Below, piece by piece: positions 32,101 through 43,031 of a stretch of DNA of 64,000 nucleotides. The number at the start of each line of letters is the position of its first letter. The first letter of the stretch is position 1. The DNA is from Pristionchus mayeri (taxonomy: Eukaryota; Nematoda; Chromadorea; Rhabditida; Neodiplogasteridae), in NCBI GenBank assembly GCA_036245805.1, contig BTRK01000002.1:18159067-18223066 (forward strand), given 5' to 3'. The notes below the pieces were generated by a model. The model saw nothing but the letters and a program-made list of their open reading frames with translations. It did no database searches and was not told the origin of the DNA. The position numbers and the translations under genes were made by a program.

Positions 32101-35100
32101 AAAATAGCCAGAGTAAGGAACGGAAATATCGTCATTTACTGCAGTAGAAATAGTGGCAACATCATGCACTAAAAAATTTACGTGATTATTCACATTGCGC
32201 AACGTACCTATAAAGAGAACAAATAGAAATGGGTATGGAGTTAATCTCTGAAGACATAGATCTCCATCTCAGTGGGTGTGCCATCCCTCTCTCTCTAACT
32301 ACACTCAAGCGTCCATTGTTGTTGGAGAGTGTCACCCCTCACAGGGTTACAGTTAGTCTCTCTCTCCCTCCACAGTCTGCCATACCTTTCAGGATCTCGT
32401 TGTTCTATCGAGCAAACGTTACAACAAAGTGATTGGACGTGTCCAGGACAAAGAAAGGTGGACACTGTTATCGTAGTGGTCACATGGATCCTGCAACATC
32501 ACTGGAGACGAGAAGAGAGGTGGTCGAGATGTCCTTGATGAACGAGAGAAAGTGAGAGTTGTTTTGAACATCCACGACCAGCTGAAACATGTCACATTCT
32601 GTTGCTACTTGTGTGTTCTCTCACGAACACTCCGAAACAGAACCGACGTGATGAAACACGTAGTCTCCCAATAAACATTCTTCGTCATACAGTGAATCCC
32701 CGAAAATAGTCAGCCATGTACTCAGGGGTTCAACTTGTTCAATTGAGTGATATCTTATCGTCTTCCTGTTATGAATCTCAGTGTGAAACTGGACTCTCTC
32801 CAGTGAGTTTCGTCTCTCGTTCACTCCAATCTGGCAGCTTCAGCTTTGTCATTCTTGTCTGGCCAGACACAAATACCTTCGTCACATGCTTATTCACTCA
32901 CTTCTCGATCAGCTGAGTGAAACGAAATTTCCTCTCGATCACTGTGCCACTCAATCACATTATTCGCATTTTTTTCGTCAAACGTAGATCGCCTGAGAAG
33001 GGCAAGGTTATTTCCAAAATATTTTGAAATGAGAGCCAGATGAACCAACACGACCTTTCACACAATCCATTGAACGGCGTTCCGGGAAGAGGACGGCATC
33101 GCAAAGTGCATGGTGACATCGTGTTTGTCCCGTGCCAATCACTCGTGTAATCCATTGGGACGAACTACGTCATGAACGTATTCTGAGGTGAATTCAGAGA
33201 AGGAGACACAAGGGACACAACACGCACTGTTCTCTGCTGAGAATGCGAACGTGCTGAATCGAAATCGAGGTTGCAAGTCAGAAACTCAGTTGACGATTCT
33301 CTCCAAGATATTCGCACTATTCAAGGTCTACGGTCCTAACTTGATCTCAGAGAAGAGTTCTGCTACGAAACAAGCAAAAAAGAAAGGGAAGTACGGGAAA
33401 TGGGCTAATTTACTTCGTCATTCATTCAGGTTGCACTCAAACCAATGCTCGAAACTGAGGGTGCAATACAGGTTTGCACCCGTCTCTTGAGATCTTCTAT
33501 CTGTCTTTGTATGTTGGGGTCAGATCGCGTCCACAATATGGAAAGATTTACAAAGTGACACGTCGATCTCTTAGTGGGAAGTAAACAGGAAAGAACGAAG
33601 ACAAAAATTCTAATGATTCTGAACTTCAGAAAGAAATTACCACTGCACTTTTATAGTACTGCAAACTACAATCGGTCTAATTGCAAGAGCTCGCACTTTG
33701 TTTTTTTTCGCAGCTGCGATGTTCTCGATTTTGTGCCTCTTTCGTAATTCATTGTGTTCTGATCACCATTGCATTGCCTTTCCCTTCACGTTTCATCTAA
33801 TCAGCTTCTAATCTCAATCTACGTCAATCCACTTTAGACGTGGTAGTGTGGATTCCTAGTTTACGGTCTATGTTTAAAGATGTAAAGATAACCGTTATTA
33901 GAAAAAGATCGATCTCGTCGGATTTGGGATGCGAGGGGTGCTTGTTCGGCAAATTGGAAGAGGTCGGAAGTTCGATCTCGCTACGAAAAGATTCTCCCAT
34001 TGATTGTTGTGTTTATCCGATGATGCAGAGAAATGAAATCGCACGATAAGAAGAGAAAAAAGTGGAAGTAGAGAAGAAGAAGATGGGATATCATGAGATG
34101 AAGTGTGAAATAGAACGGCCTTGATTCATCCTCAGAGAGAGGAAATGGCAGTTCGAGATAAGAACAAGGCCACTTTTACTTCACTTATTTGTTAGCTAAC
34201 AATTACATTTCCAGCGAAAGATTTGGGCGAACAAAAGATTTTGCTAAAAAATTGAATTTCATGATAGAAATAATGGAAATGGAAATCTCAAAACTAATTT
34301 TCCTCCTTCTCAATTCTCTCCAGTTTCCTTAAGCTTTCATTGACGACCTCGATGATCATCATGTATCATTCCAGATGTAGCTTACAAGATGGGCACACTT
34401 CCGTGAATTTCGGAATTAATTTACCTTCCTATAAAAGGCTAGTTATTCTAGAATAGACGTATGTGAGATCAAATCATTTCCATTGTTAGAGCCTTCTCGT
34501 GATCGTAACGCTGCAATTTCAGCTTCATCATCAATCAGATCGACGGCCTCCGGTCTCCCCCTCCCCTCTCTCAACAGATGTCTTCTTCCATCGCAGATTC
34601 TGACTCATTCACGGCCTCCAATCTTTCCAAGTCCTCGTGCATGACGAAGAAGACTGACTCATCCGAGTCAGCTGACTAACTCGAACTCGAATCCATTTCG
34701 ACAGTCTCGACACTCCTAATCTCTATTTACTTTACAACTTCTACTACATCTCAGCAGAATGAACACATCTGGCTTCCCTCGACCATGACTTCTCCCTGCC
34801 CATTCCTTTCATATTCCCCTGAGGCTATTTGTCCCTCTTCATCTCTGTAGTCTCTCTGATCCTCCCACTGTCTCCTTCAACTCACTCGCGCGTCTTCCCT
34901 CCAGTGGCCATTACAACGGAAGGAGGGATTCCGAAGGGGTCAGAGAGTGAGGGAGAAGCAGAGAGGAGAGAGAGAGCAGGCATCGGGCAGGAAGACAGTG
35001 GATAAAATCCTCCGCTCATCTGACTGAGGCTGTGTTTTCAGTCCTCCCAGAGGTGTTATCTATCACTTACTGAGCCTACATTCACTTGCATTGATTGTAT

Positions 35101-36019
35101 AACTTCTATTACCTCGACGTATTCTCAATCTCGTATTGAAGATCTTGTGAACGTAGCCCCTCTTTTCACTTCTTAGTTATGATAACATTTGGATGATTCA
35201 ATACGGATTGTTTGAAATGCCAAATGCCATAACATTTTGCTTTTCGACGCATTATCATTTAATACAAATGGTCTACTCATTCCACTTCAAACGTTCGCCA
35301 GAATCGGGCGAGTCTTTCTGAGTTCGTTCCTTCCTCTCCTCCTCTTCTTCTCACTGGACACGTTGCGTGTCCGTGAAGGAGGCAAGGGAAGATCCAATTG
35401 GCTCAGCAAACAGAAGAAGGGAAGAAAATATCCAAAGATTCTGGAGGAGATTCACAAAACGACTCCCATCTTTCCGCACTCACGGCTTCTATTCACTCCT
35501 TTTCTTATCCTTCTTCCGGTGATTTTGTGTGTAAACTTGTCAGTCCTCAGTCGTTTCGCATTTCACAACTCGTAAAGTTCGCCGTCTCACTCATAAGTAC
35601 AGCTGTCGAGTCGGTACTTCTCCAATAGAGCTCTCAGCACCTAAATCACAATAAGCGTGAGGATCTTCCTCTGTTGTGGTGCCCATCTCTCCTCTGTCTC
35701 TCTTCCTCCTCTCTCTGATCCAGCTGAGATCCAGATGGTCTCCTCGTGTTTGTGATGAAGCAGAAAAAGGGCTCCCTCTGGACGTTCCGGGAGAGGGAAA
35801 GAACGTCGCTTCCCCCAGATCCATTACATCCCGCTATTCTCCATCCGCCATCTCTCTCCTATCACAAATTTACAGTGATTTGTAGTGATTTTAAATTTTT
35901 TTATGATTTTTATGATTTTCGACTGTGTTTTCTCGAGAACATTTATTTTCGAAAGCTACTCGAGTACTTCATTGATCTCTGACCTACGATTGAATATTGC
36001 AGGAAGATCTCCGTGGAGA
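29126..36019. other. Second long stretch without recognisable genes
   Basis: Only scattered short frames on either strand. One small one deserves mention: ATG 34578 directly after a tcaacag acceptor, 33 codons, Ser-rich (MSSSIADSDSFTASNLSKSS...), TAA at 34677-34679. It might be a coding exon or an upstream ORF of the EF-hand gene. Pyrimidine-rich blocks lie at 34730-34930. The region ends with attgcag (35996-36002), an acceptor 17 bases before the EF-hand gene start, consistent with trans-splicing or a 5' UTR intron. Confidence 0.4.
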
Positions 36020-39000
36020 ATGGCCGATCGAGAATTGGCCGCCAAATTGGCACAGAGAGTCACTGCAATTGGAGATGAGGTGAATTGAGTCTCGTGAGAA
36101 CGAGAACCTCTCTATCTAAATATCTAAATTATTAAATATTTAATTTATCATCTCAATTAGAATGGTGAACGGAATGAAAGCTGTGTTGAAAATAATTTTT
36201 TAGGGAAAAAATGCATTTTATGTCCTTAATATTTCGATTGTAGGTTCCTCCTCCTCCTCCCTCGATACCACCTCCTCCTGTGCCTGCTGATCCACCCAAG
36301 GTAAATTTATCGAATTCTCCTTTTTTTCTAATTCTAATGTTTATTCAAACGTACAAGCGTATCAATATTGCCAATTGCAGGAGAACACAGCGAATCCGTT
36401 CGTCGCTTCCTCCACTGGCTTCTCCATCGATGACCTCGTGAGGGAAACACTCGAGAACAACAACAACAAGCATGCACCTCCTCCCCTTCCCGTCTCTCCT
36501 CCTCCTCCTCTCCCCACTAAATCTTCCCATCCCCCGATGGTTCCCCTCTTCGATGCTCCTCGTCCCGAGAGTCCCGTACCCGAATCGAAGCAGCCGCTCG
36601 TACGCATCGGTCGCGTACCCGACGCCCCACTTGCGTCACCTCGTCCGCAGACGCCCACTCTCGAACGACGCGGATTCCCTCCCATGGTTCCACTCGTGGA
36701 ACCAGAGAGACACGAGAGTCCCGTGCCCGTGTCCAAACAGCCCCTGGTTCGACTGTGCAAGGGAGATGCAGTGCCTCTCTCTCCTCCAGTATCGACAGCC
36801 CCGCCCCCTCCATCGAAGAGTCCCCCCATGATCCCCCTCGTGCAGCCAGAACCAGCGGAGAGTCCGGTCGCAGTGAGTAAGCAGCCAGTGGTGAGGGTCG
36901 AGAGGGGAACGAACCTTCCTACAACACCCGTACAGAAGCAGAAGTTCGTTGCGGTGAGCGAATACAAATTGAATGTGTCAAATATATTCAATAAATATCT
37001 ATGATATTTTGCAATGGCTCAAAACAAAACTGAAATGATTTTGCAATAATGGAAGTTATCGTAGACACTAAATTGACTCTTATTTAGAGCTGATCTCTGA
37101 AAATGAAGAAGAATGAAAAAAGTGTTCAAATCTCAGGATCCTGGAGATGGAGGAGCTGAGTTGGAAAAGAGATTGGAGGCGCAGAGAATGAAGAAGGCGA
37201 GTGCTGCCCCGCCAGTCCCCAACTTCGATCCCATTATGAGGGTGAGTACCTACTATTTCTTACTCTGCTACAACCTTCTCAGTGGAATGGATGTTTCAAT
37301 TCTAACTTATGCACTTCTTGTCCTCTCTTGGTAGAGTTGCCAGAAACTGGAGAAGCTGTCTCTCTAGCTTACGTGGTCTCTTGTCGCAAGAAAAATCGCT
37401 CGAAACCCTATCGTTCCATTGGATGATTCAATGGAGAGAGCGATGACAATCCGCACTTCTTGAATGAATCATCTCGCTATCGGATAATCACTTTATTCAA
37501 TCTAGACAATGTTATCTTCTCCAGGAAATCGAGCGACTCGAGCGGTCACAGCCAACTCCTCCACTGCCACAGGTACTCATGATTAGCGAAATTCCGCACG
37601 AAAAGTAACTACATGAAGATGAATGCCAACGTGAGAGTGCACCTTCCTCATTCCTCCCTTTCAGTGTCCTCCTCCCTTCATCCCGGGTGTCTCGATGCCT
37701 CCTCCTCCTCCTGCCTTCAAGCCCCCTCCTGTTCCCTCCTCTTCAGTGGATGCACCTGCACCTGCTGCAGCTGAGTCCACCCCCTGTGCTTCCTCCCCTC
37801 CGGATACCGATGCTCCTCCCCCTCCTCCTCCTATTGCTCCAGTCTTCGAGGCCCCGCCTCCTCCATCGCTGATCGCCACAGCATCAGTAGATCAGCCCCC
37901 CGTGGAAAGAGCGCAGCCAGAGGGCGAAGATTGCGCGTCGGTTCCTTCACTCGCCCCGCCCACTTCCCCTCTCCCCATCCCCCCTCCTCCTCCTCCTCCC
38001 AAGTCAGTCTGTCCCATCCAACCTCCCAAGATGGTAGTCGACACTGCACCTCTCACCGCCCTCGATACTAACGCCAATGGACTCAAGGTGAGGATGATCT
38101 TTAGTCACCTTTGGATAATCTTCTCTGTAGGATAGTGCATAGCGATCGGTTCCTCAATATCACTCCCTATTTTTCCTGAAATTTGTGCATCATCTTTACT
38201 CTATCACCAGTCTCTCTTGGATGTGTGATGGAAATTCAACTCTTAGATTGGAGTCTCCTGACCCCTAGACACGCGTCTGTCACACAAAGCCCATTGCGTG
38301 TGCGCGGGAATTCAGGCAGCTGAGAAGGGGGGAGAGAGGGGAAGGAGCCTTTGAATCATCGCCTTCTTTGTTCCCTCAAACAAGAAGGTGTTTTGAGTGG
38401 AGGAATGATTCATGACCAGAGTAGAGATCAAAGATCATTCCAGCCAGTCTCGAAGGCATCTCCTGCTTCCACGTGTGGATCAGACGACTCCGATGAACTC
38501 GCTGCCAAACTGGCAAGGAGGAACATGATCAATGAGGGTACGGTATCTTACATTGATTGCGGTAGTATTTCCCTATTCACAATGTGACCTACTCTTCTTC
38601 ATTGGCCACTCTTTGGCTCCATTAGTCGGCCCTCAATTCACAATGGATGGAGTAACAAGTCTCAGTGGATTAGAGAATAGAGACGCAGAGGGGAAGCCAT
38701 TGTCAGTGGTGTTTCCCTATTGAGTTCCTTCCTGATTAGGTCTGCTACTCTATCGCTCTCTCCTCGATCTCTGTTGTTCTCAGAAGATGGCGCAATATCG
38801 GGGACACAGAGACATAGGGGATTTGTGACAGGGCAAAGAGATGGATTGAGTTGATAAGGATCTATCTCTCCCCTGCGGTCAGAATATTATGGAAACATCC
38901 GGCAAAACCACTTTACGAGTGTCCCGAGGGGAACAAAGATCACTTTCAGGCGAAGCAGCTCCTCAGATGATCACGAAGGGAACGGGCACTTACAACGAAT

Positions 39001-40826
39001 TCCCCGAGTTCTCCCGAAAGCAGATCAAGTACTTCAGTGAGACATTCAAGAAGTGAGCACCTTCTCCCTTTCTGGACTCAAAGCAGGGGAAGGACTGGGG
39101 CATGGTTCCTATTTCGACGTGAAATGAGGCATTGAAAGGCCTAGTTGTTCTCCCCCAGGTGGAAGTGAATCATTCCCTCCAATTGCCTGACTCATCGACT
39201 CATCTCTTTCTCTCTCTCTCAGTTCATTTCCCCTTCCTCGATGAATCAGCTGAGTCGAAAATAGAGTGAAACTGAGAAGTCAACAAATTCCCACCGGTTT
39301 TGGATGGGATATCGCACCAGGGAAGGGCTAAGCTGCCGAAATCCGTCCATTCTGTCGCTTCATTGGAGAATTATCCCCTCAAGGGAGTGAAAGGCACGCA
39401 CATTTCCCCTTTGTATGCATAGAGCAGTTTCATACTCACTCGGTTCGAAATAATCTAAAAAGCGGAAATTGGGTCTCATCGCTTGGCTCTCGATCTCGAT
39501 CTGTTTGTTTCTTCCTTTCAAACTGGAGCCAATTAGTTCCACCCGATCCTTTAGTATCTCTCCCCTCTGCATTTCCCTCCCATCCCGCTGAATTATGAGC
39601 ACTTTTACTGTCGATTTCTCACGAGAGAGGGACTACTGCTACAAGGGACTCTCATCTCCCCCTCTCGTCCCTCAGCCCATTTTTGATGGCCAGAGGTAGC
39701 CACAAGCTGTAACGAGTATCCAGTGAGGTGAAGGAGGGAGAGGAGGCAGAGAATAGGGAGAAGAGGGGAGGGGTGACCAGACGGGAATGAGAGAGTGGGC
39801 ATGGTGAAATGAGAAGACGCGAGATAGCCTGCACGAAAATGGAGAATCTCCTCAGTCATTCATTAGCCAGCTGGATGTGGGAGATATTCACGAATACAGT
39901 GGATATTCCCTAATGGCCTACTAAAGCACTACACAGTTGTTTATCATCCATAAAACAGAAATCAAAGATCACCTGCAGATATGACGAGGACAACGACAAC
40001 TTCATCGACTTCAACGAGCTGAAGCGAATGATGGAAAAGTTGGGCGAGCCTCAGACCCACGTCGCACTCAAGCAGATCATCAAGAAGGCGAGTGATCCTT
40101 GTGCTTTGAATTAGACCCTCTGTTGTACACCTCATCTCGGATAGAGATGTAAATCTTGTGTTTCTGAGGTGATCTTTGATCTCTCCTTTCAGGTGGACGA
40201 AGACCAGGATGGGAAGGTGTCCATGCGCGAGTTCCTGCTGATCTTCCGCTACGCTGCAGGAGGAGAACTTGGCCTCAGCTCGGAGGTCAATCCACTTTCA
40301 TCTACGCTCTTTTCCTCGTCTTAGCTTGTATATATTTAATATCGGACTATCTGTTTGACGATATTGAATTCCACAAAGCTTTAACTATCGATGACTGATT
40401 GTGGATTGATTTTAACTGCAAAGGAGAAGCAAAGGGAGGGAAGAGAGAAAGAGATTCTTCCAGGTCTTCAAGCAGTTGGCGGACTCAGTCGACGTGACCA
40501 AGGAAGGAGTTCACGGAGCTGCTGAATTCTTCCAGGCTAAGGTCAACAGTTGATCTTTGATACCAATTCAGCGCTATATGCGAAAGTGTAGTTGTCCACC
40601 AATCTGGTGAACATGTCGATACATCACCAGAGTTCGTACAATTTTCAAAAAATATTAGTGTGTGAATGGAAGTTGATCTTTCATCTTTTTGCAGATCGCA
40701 GAACAGTCAAAGTTGTCCAAGTTCGAGGAGGAGATTAAGGCAGAGCAAGAGGAGAGGAAACGAGAAGAGGAAGAGAAGAAGGAAAGGAAGAAGAAGTTCC
40801 TTGAGAGCAAGAGCATCTTCCACTAG
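36020..40826 (+). CDS. EFHD: Swiprosin/EFHD-type EF-hand protein with proline-rich insertion
   Basis: Twelve exons with consistent phases: 36020-36079, 36244-36300, 36381-36953, 37137-37241, 37525-37572, 37665-38087, 38444-38537, 38950-39052, 39979-40087, 40193-40285, 40464-40541, 40695-40826; about 624 residues. The C-terminal 200 residues follow EFHD1/2 closely: ELAAKLARRNMINEG, YNEFPEFSRKQIKYF, EF-hand 1 loop DEDNDNFIDFNE, EF-hand 2 loop DEDQDGKVSMRE (both canonical for Ca2+), then SKFEEEIKAEQEERKREEEE coiled coil. EFHD proteins are Ca2+-dependent actin-binding adaptors. The N-terminus repeats the ELAAKLA motif (residues 5-11), as in vertebrates, but here about 430 residues of Pro-rich sequence separate the two motifs, against some tens in the vertebrate protein. 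That insert holds poly-Pro runs suited to SH3 or profilin binding and three near-identical 25-residue repeats. The intron after 40087 uses a GC donor. Confidence 0.93.
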
Positions 40827-41402
40827 ACTCCGCCCACTTCCATCCCTAGCCCCACCCACTCATCGATTCGAACCTCCCTCCCGGTAACAAGCACTCAACC
40901 CAAAAATATATTCTGTACTTACCCCCCCCCCCCCTCGCTTGAATCCATATTTGACCCAACCCCTTCATAATACTCGCTAGTGCCTCGAGATTTCACTCCC
41001 ATATGCTTTCTAATCAATTTCAGATGTAACTATACTCTTTGACTTATTATATTCGCTCATCTCAATTGCCAACTTTCGAAAATGTTCAACATAATTATTG
41101 CTCTTTGATACGCGTGACTTGCATGAGAATAAAGACTACAATGACTAAAGAAGGCACAGGTGTCTCAATTTTCAATGAAGAAACGGTCTCCATCCCATTC
41201 AGCAGACATTCAGTCGAATATGAGCTGTAAAACAACTTATTATTATCAACACAAAACGGAAATGGAAAACAAATGCAATAGTGGACCTTCTAATCTGACA
41301 GGAAATGAACTGTAAAAAATGGAAAAATTGTAATCGTCAGATTCCCCCCAAGGTCAGATTGCATCTGGTCAATATTGAAGTCTACCGTACCATACTATTG
41401 GA
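40827..41402. other. 3' flank of the EF-hand gene
   Basis: Contains a run of thirteen C at about 40921-40934 in the presumptive 3' UTR, and an agaataaagac poly(A) signal near 41128. No gene seen. It ends with the left copy of the 8-bp target-site duplication CTATTGGA (41395-41402). Confidence 0.45.
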
Positions 41403-42570
41403 GGGGGTATGACATTTGAGCAACGACATTTGCGCAACGACAAAATTAGGTGCGCAAGCGACATTTGCGCAATGGGCCATAACTCCGTTCAGGATCATCG
41501 TAGAGTGCCCAGATTGGGTACGTTGGGTAGCTATGGGTTCACTCTACCGTAACCCACACTGGTCTTTGGTCTTTCTCCTCGGGGGCGACATTTGCGCAAC
41601 GGGCCATAACTCCGTTCAGGATCATCGTAGAGTGCCCAGATTGGGTACGTTGGGTAGCTATGGGTTCACTCTACCGTAACCCACACTGGTCTTTGGTCTT
41701 TCTCCTCGGGGGCGACATTTGCGCAACGGGCCATAACTCCGTTCAGGATCATCGTAGAGTGCCCAGATTGGGTACGTTGGGTAGCTATGAGTTCACTCTA
41801 CCGTAACCCACACTGGTCTTTGGTCTTTCTCCTCGGGGGCGACATTTGCGCAACGGAATTTATCATATGGAAGGCGTAGGCGATCCTCTACGAAGTGTTC
41901 GATTCTTCACCCGATATAATGGATTTCTTGTTATCTTTGTTGTTCACGATGAAAAATTAAGATGAAAAATGAAAAAAAATAAATTAAGGTGGTGGGAGAA
42001 TATACCCAAAATTAAGGTGGTGAGAGAATATACCCAAAATTAAGGTGGTGAGAGAATATACCCAAAATTAAGGTGGTGTGAGAATATACCCAAAATTAAC
42101 GTGGTGTGGAATATACCCAAAAGTAAGGTCTTTCTCCTCGGTAGAGTTAGGGTAGAGTGCACCCATAGCTACCCAACGTGCCCAATCTGGGCACTCTACG
42201 ATGGTCCTGAAGGGAGTTATGGCCCGTTGCGCAAATGTCGCCCGCGAGGAGAAAGACCAAAGACCAGTGTGGGTTACGGTAGAGTGAACCCACAGCTACC
42301 CAACGTACCCAATCTGGGCACTCTACGATGATCCTGAAGGGAGTTATGGCCCGTTGCGCAAATGTCGCCCTCGAGGAGAAAGACCAAAGACCAGTGTGGG
42401 CTACGGTAGAGTGAACCCATAGCTACCCAACGTACCCAATCTGGGCACTCTACAATGATCCTGAAGGGAGTTGTGGCCCGTTGCGCAAATGTCGCATGTG
42501 CAAAATTTGTTGCTCATTTGTCGTATTTTACCCCGTTGCGCAAATGTCGTTGCTCAAATGTCATACCCCC
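41403..42570. mobile_element. Non-autonomous inverted-repeat transposon with 8-bp target duplication
   Basis: 1168 bases bounded by perfect inverted ends: GGGGGTATGACATTTGAGC at the left, its complement at the right, extending into acgacatttgcgcaacg on both sides. CTATTGGA flanks both ends (41395-41402 and 42571-42578), an exact 8-bp target-site duplication. The left arm holds three head-to-tail 127-bp repeats (starts about 41461, 41588, 41715, with a fourth begun at 41842); the right arm holds three copies in inverse orientation (about 42125-42500). The middle has five copies of a 28-30-bp unit (attaaggtggtg...tataccca). No transposase. The 8-bp duplication fits hAT- or Merlin-type mobilisation; the family is not certain. 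Confidence 0.9.
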
Positions 42571-42577
42571 CTATTGG

Positions 42578-42880
42578 ATGTCCCGCACGGGACTTGTTCG
42601 ACTTTCGGTTATTCTGCTCTGTTTTTTGATTGTGGAATTGGCATCGACAAACATGAGTCACTCTTTACTATCTTGCTCATCGTGGTTAAATCAATCATAC
42701 AGAGCAAAACCACATTGTGGGACGGTATCAGAAGGATTCCAGAATACAATGACGGAGATTAGCAAATTAATTAATGTTAATAATATTAGGAGAAATGCAT
42801 GGATTAATGATAACCATTCTCTACCGTATGCCAACCAGTGGCGCTTACAGCAACTCACGGTCAATCGATTGTCACAATGA
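42578..42880 (+). CDS. Small predicted secreted protein
   Basis: Single open frame of 100 codons from ATG 42578 to TGA 42880. The first about 25 residues are a good signal peptide (basic MSRTGLVR, then a hydrophobic SVILLCFLIVELAS core). The mature part has two Cys in CSSW and one in HCGTV, and a polar C-terminus. I do not recognise the family; a secreted effector or peptide precursor is possible. The A of its ATG is the last base of the transposon target duplication, so the mobile element sits exactly at the start of the coding region and its original promoter and 5' UTR lie 1.2 kb away. Without transcript data I hold it as probable at best. Confidence 0.45.
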   Translation: MSRTGLVRLSVILLCFLIVELASTNMSHSLLSCSSWLNQSYRAKPHCGTVSEGFQNTMTEISKLINVNNIRRNAWINDNHSLPYANQWRLQQLTVNRLSQ

Positions 42881-43031
42881 ACGAGAAAAAGAGTGCTCTA
42901 GAACGATGTGATATTAGCAAATCTGACAAGTAATCAGTGAAAGGGGGAAGGAATAGGAGTAGGTTAGAATCGATAAAACATGCCAAAAGGGTACAGTATA
43001 GGGTCATCTAGACTGTTGACTACAGTAATCC

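Noticed and set aside
36362..36991. 209-codon minus-strand frame, Gly/Arg-rich
   Set aside because: It is the antisense of EFHD exon 3, whose proline codons read as glycine in reverse; the plus-strand exon has correct phases and conserved neighbours.
41461..41860. Regular 127-bp direct repeats as a CRISPR-like array
   Set aside because: No short repeat-spacer pattern; the repeats are contiguous and lie inside a eukaryotic transposon with inverted ends.
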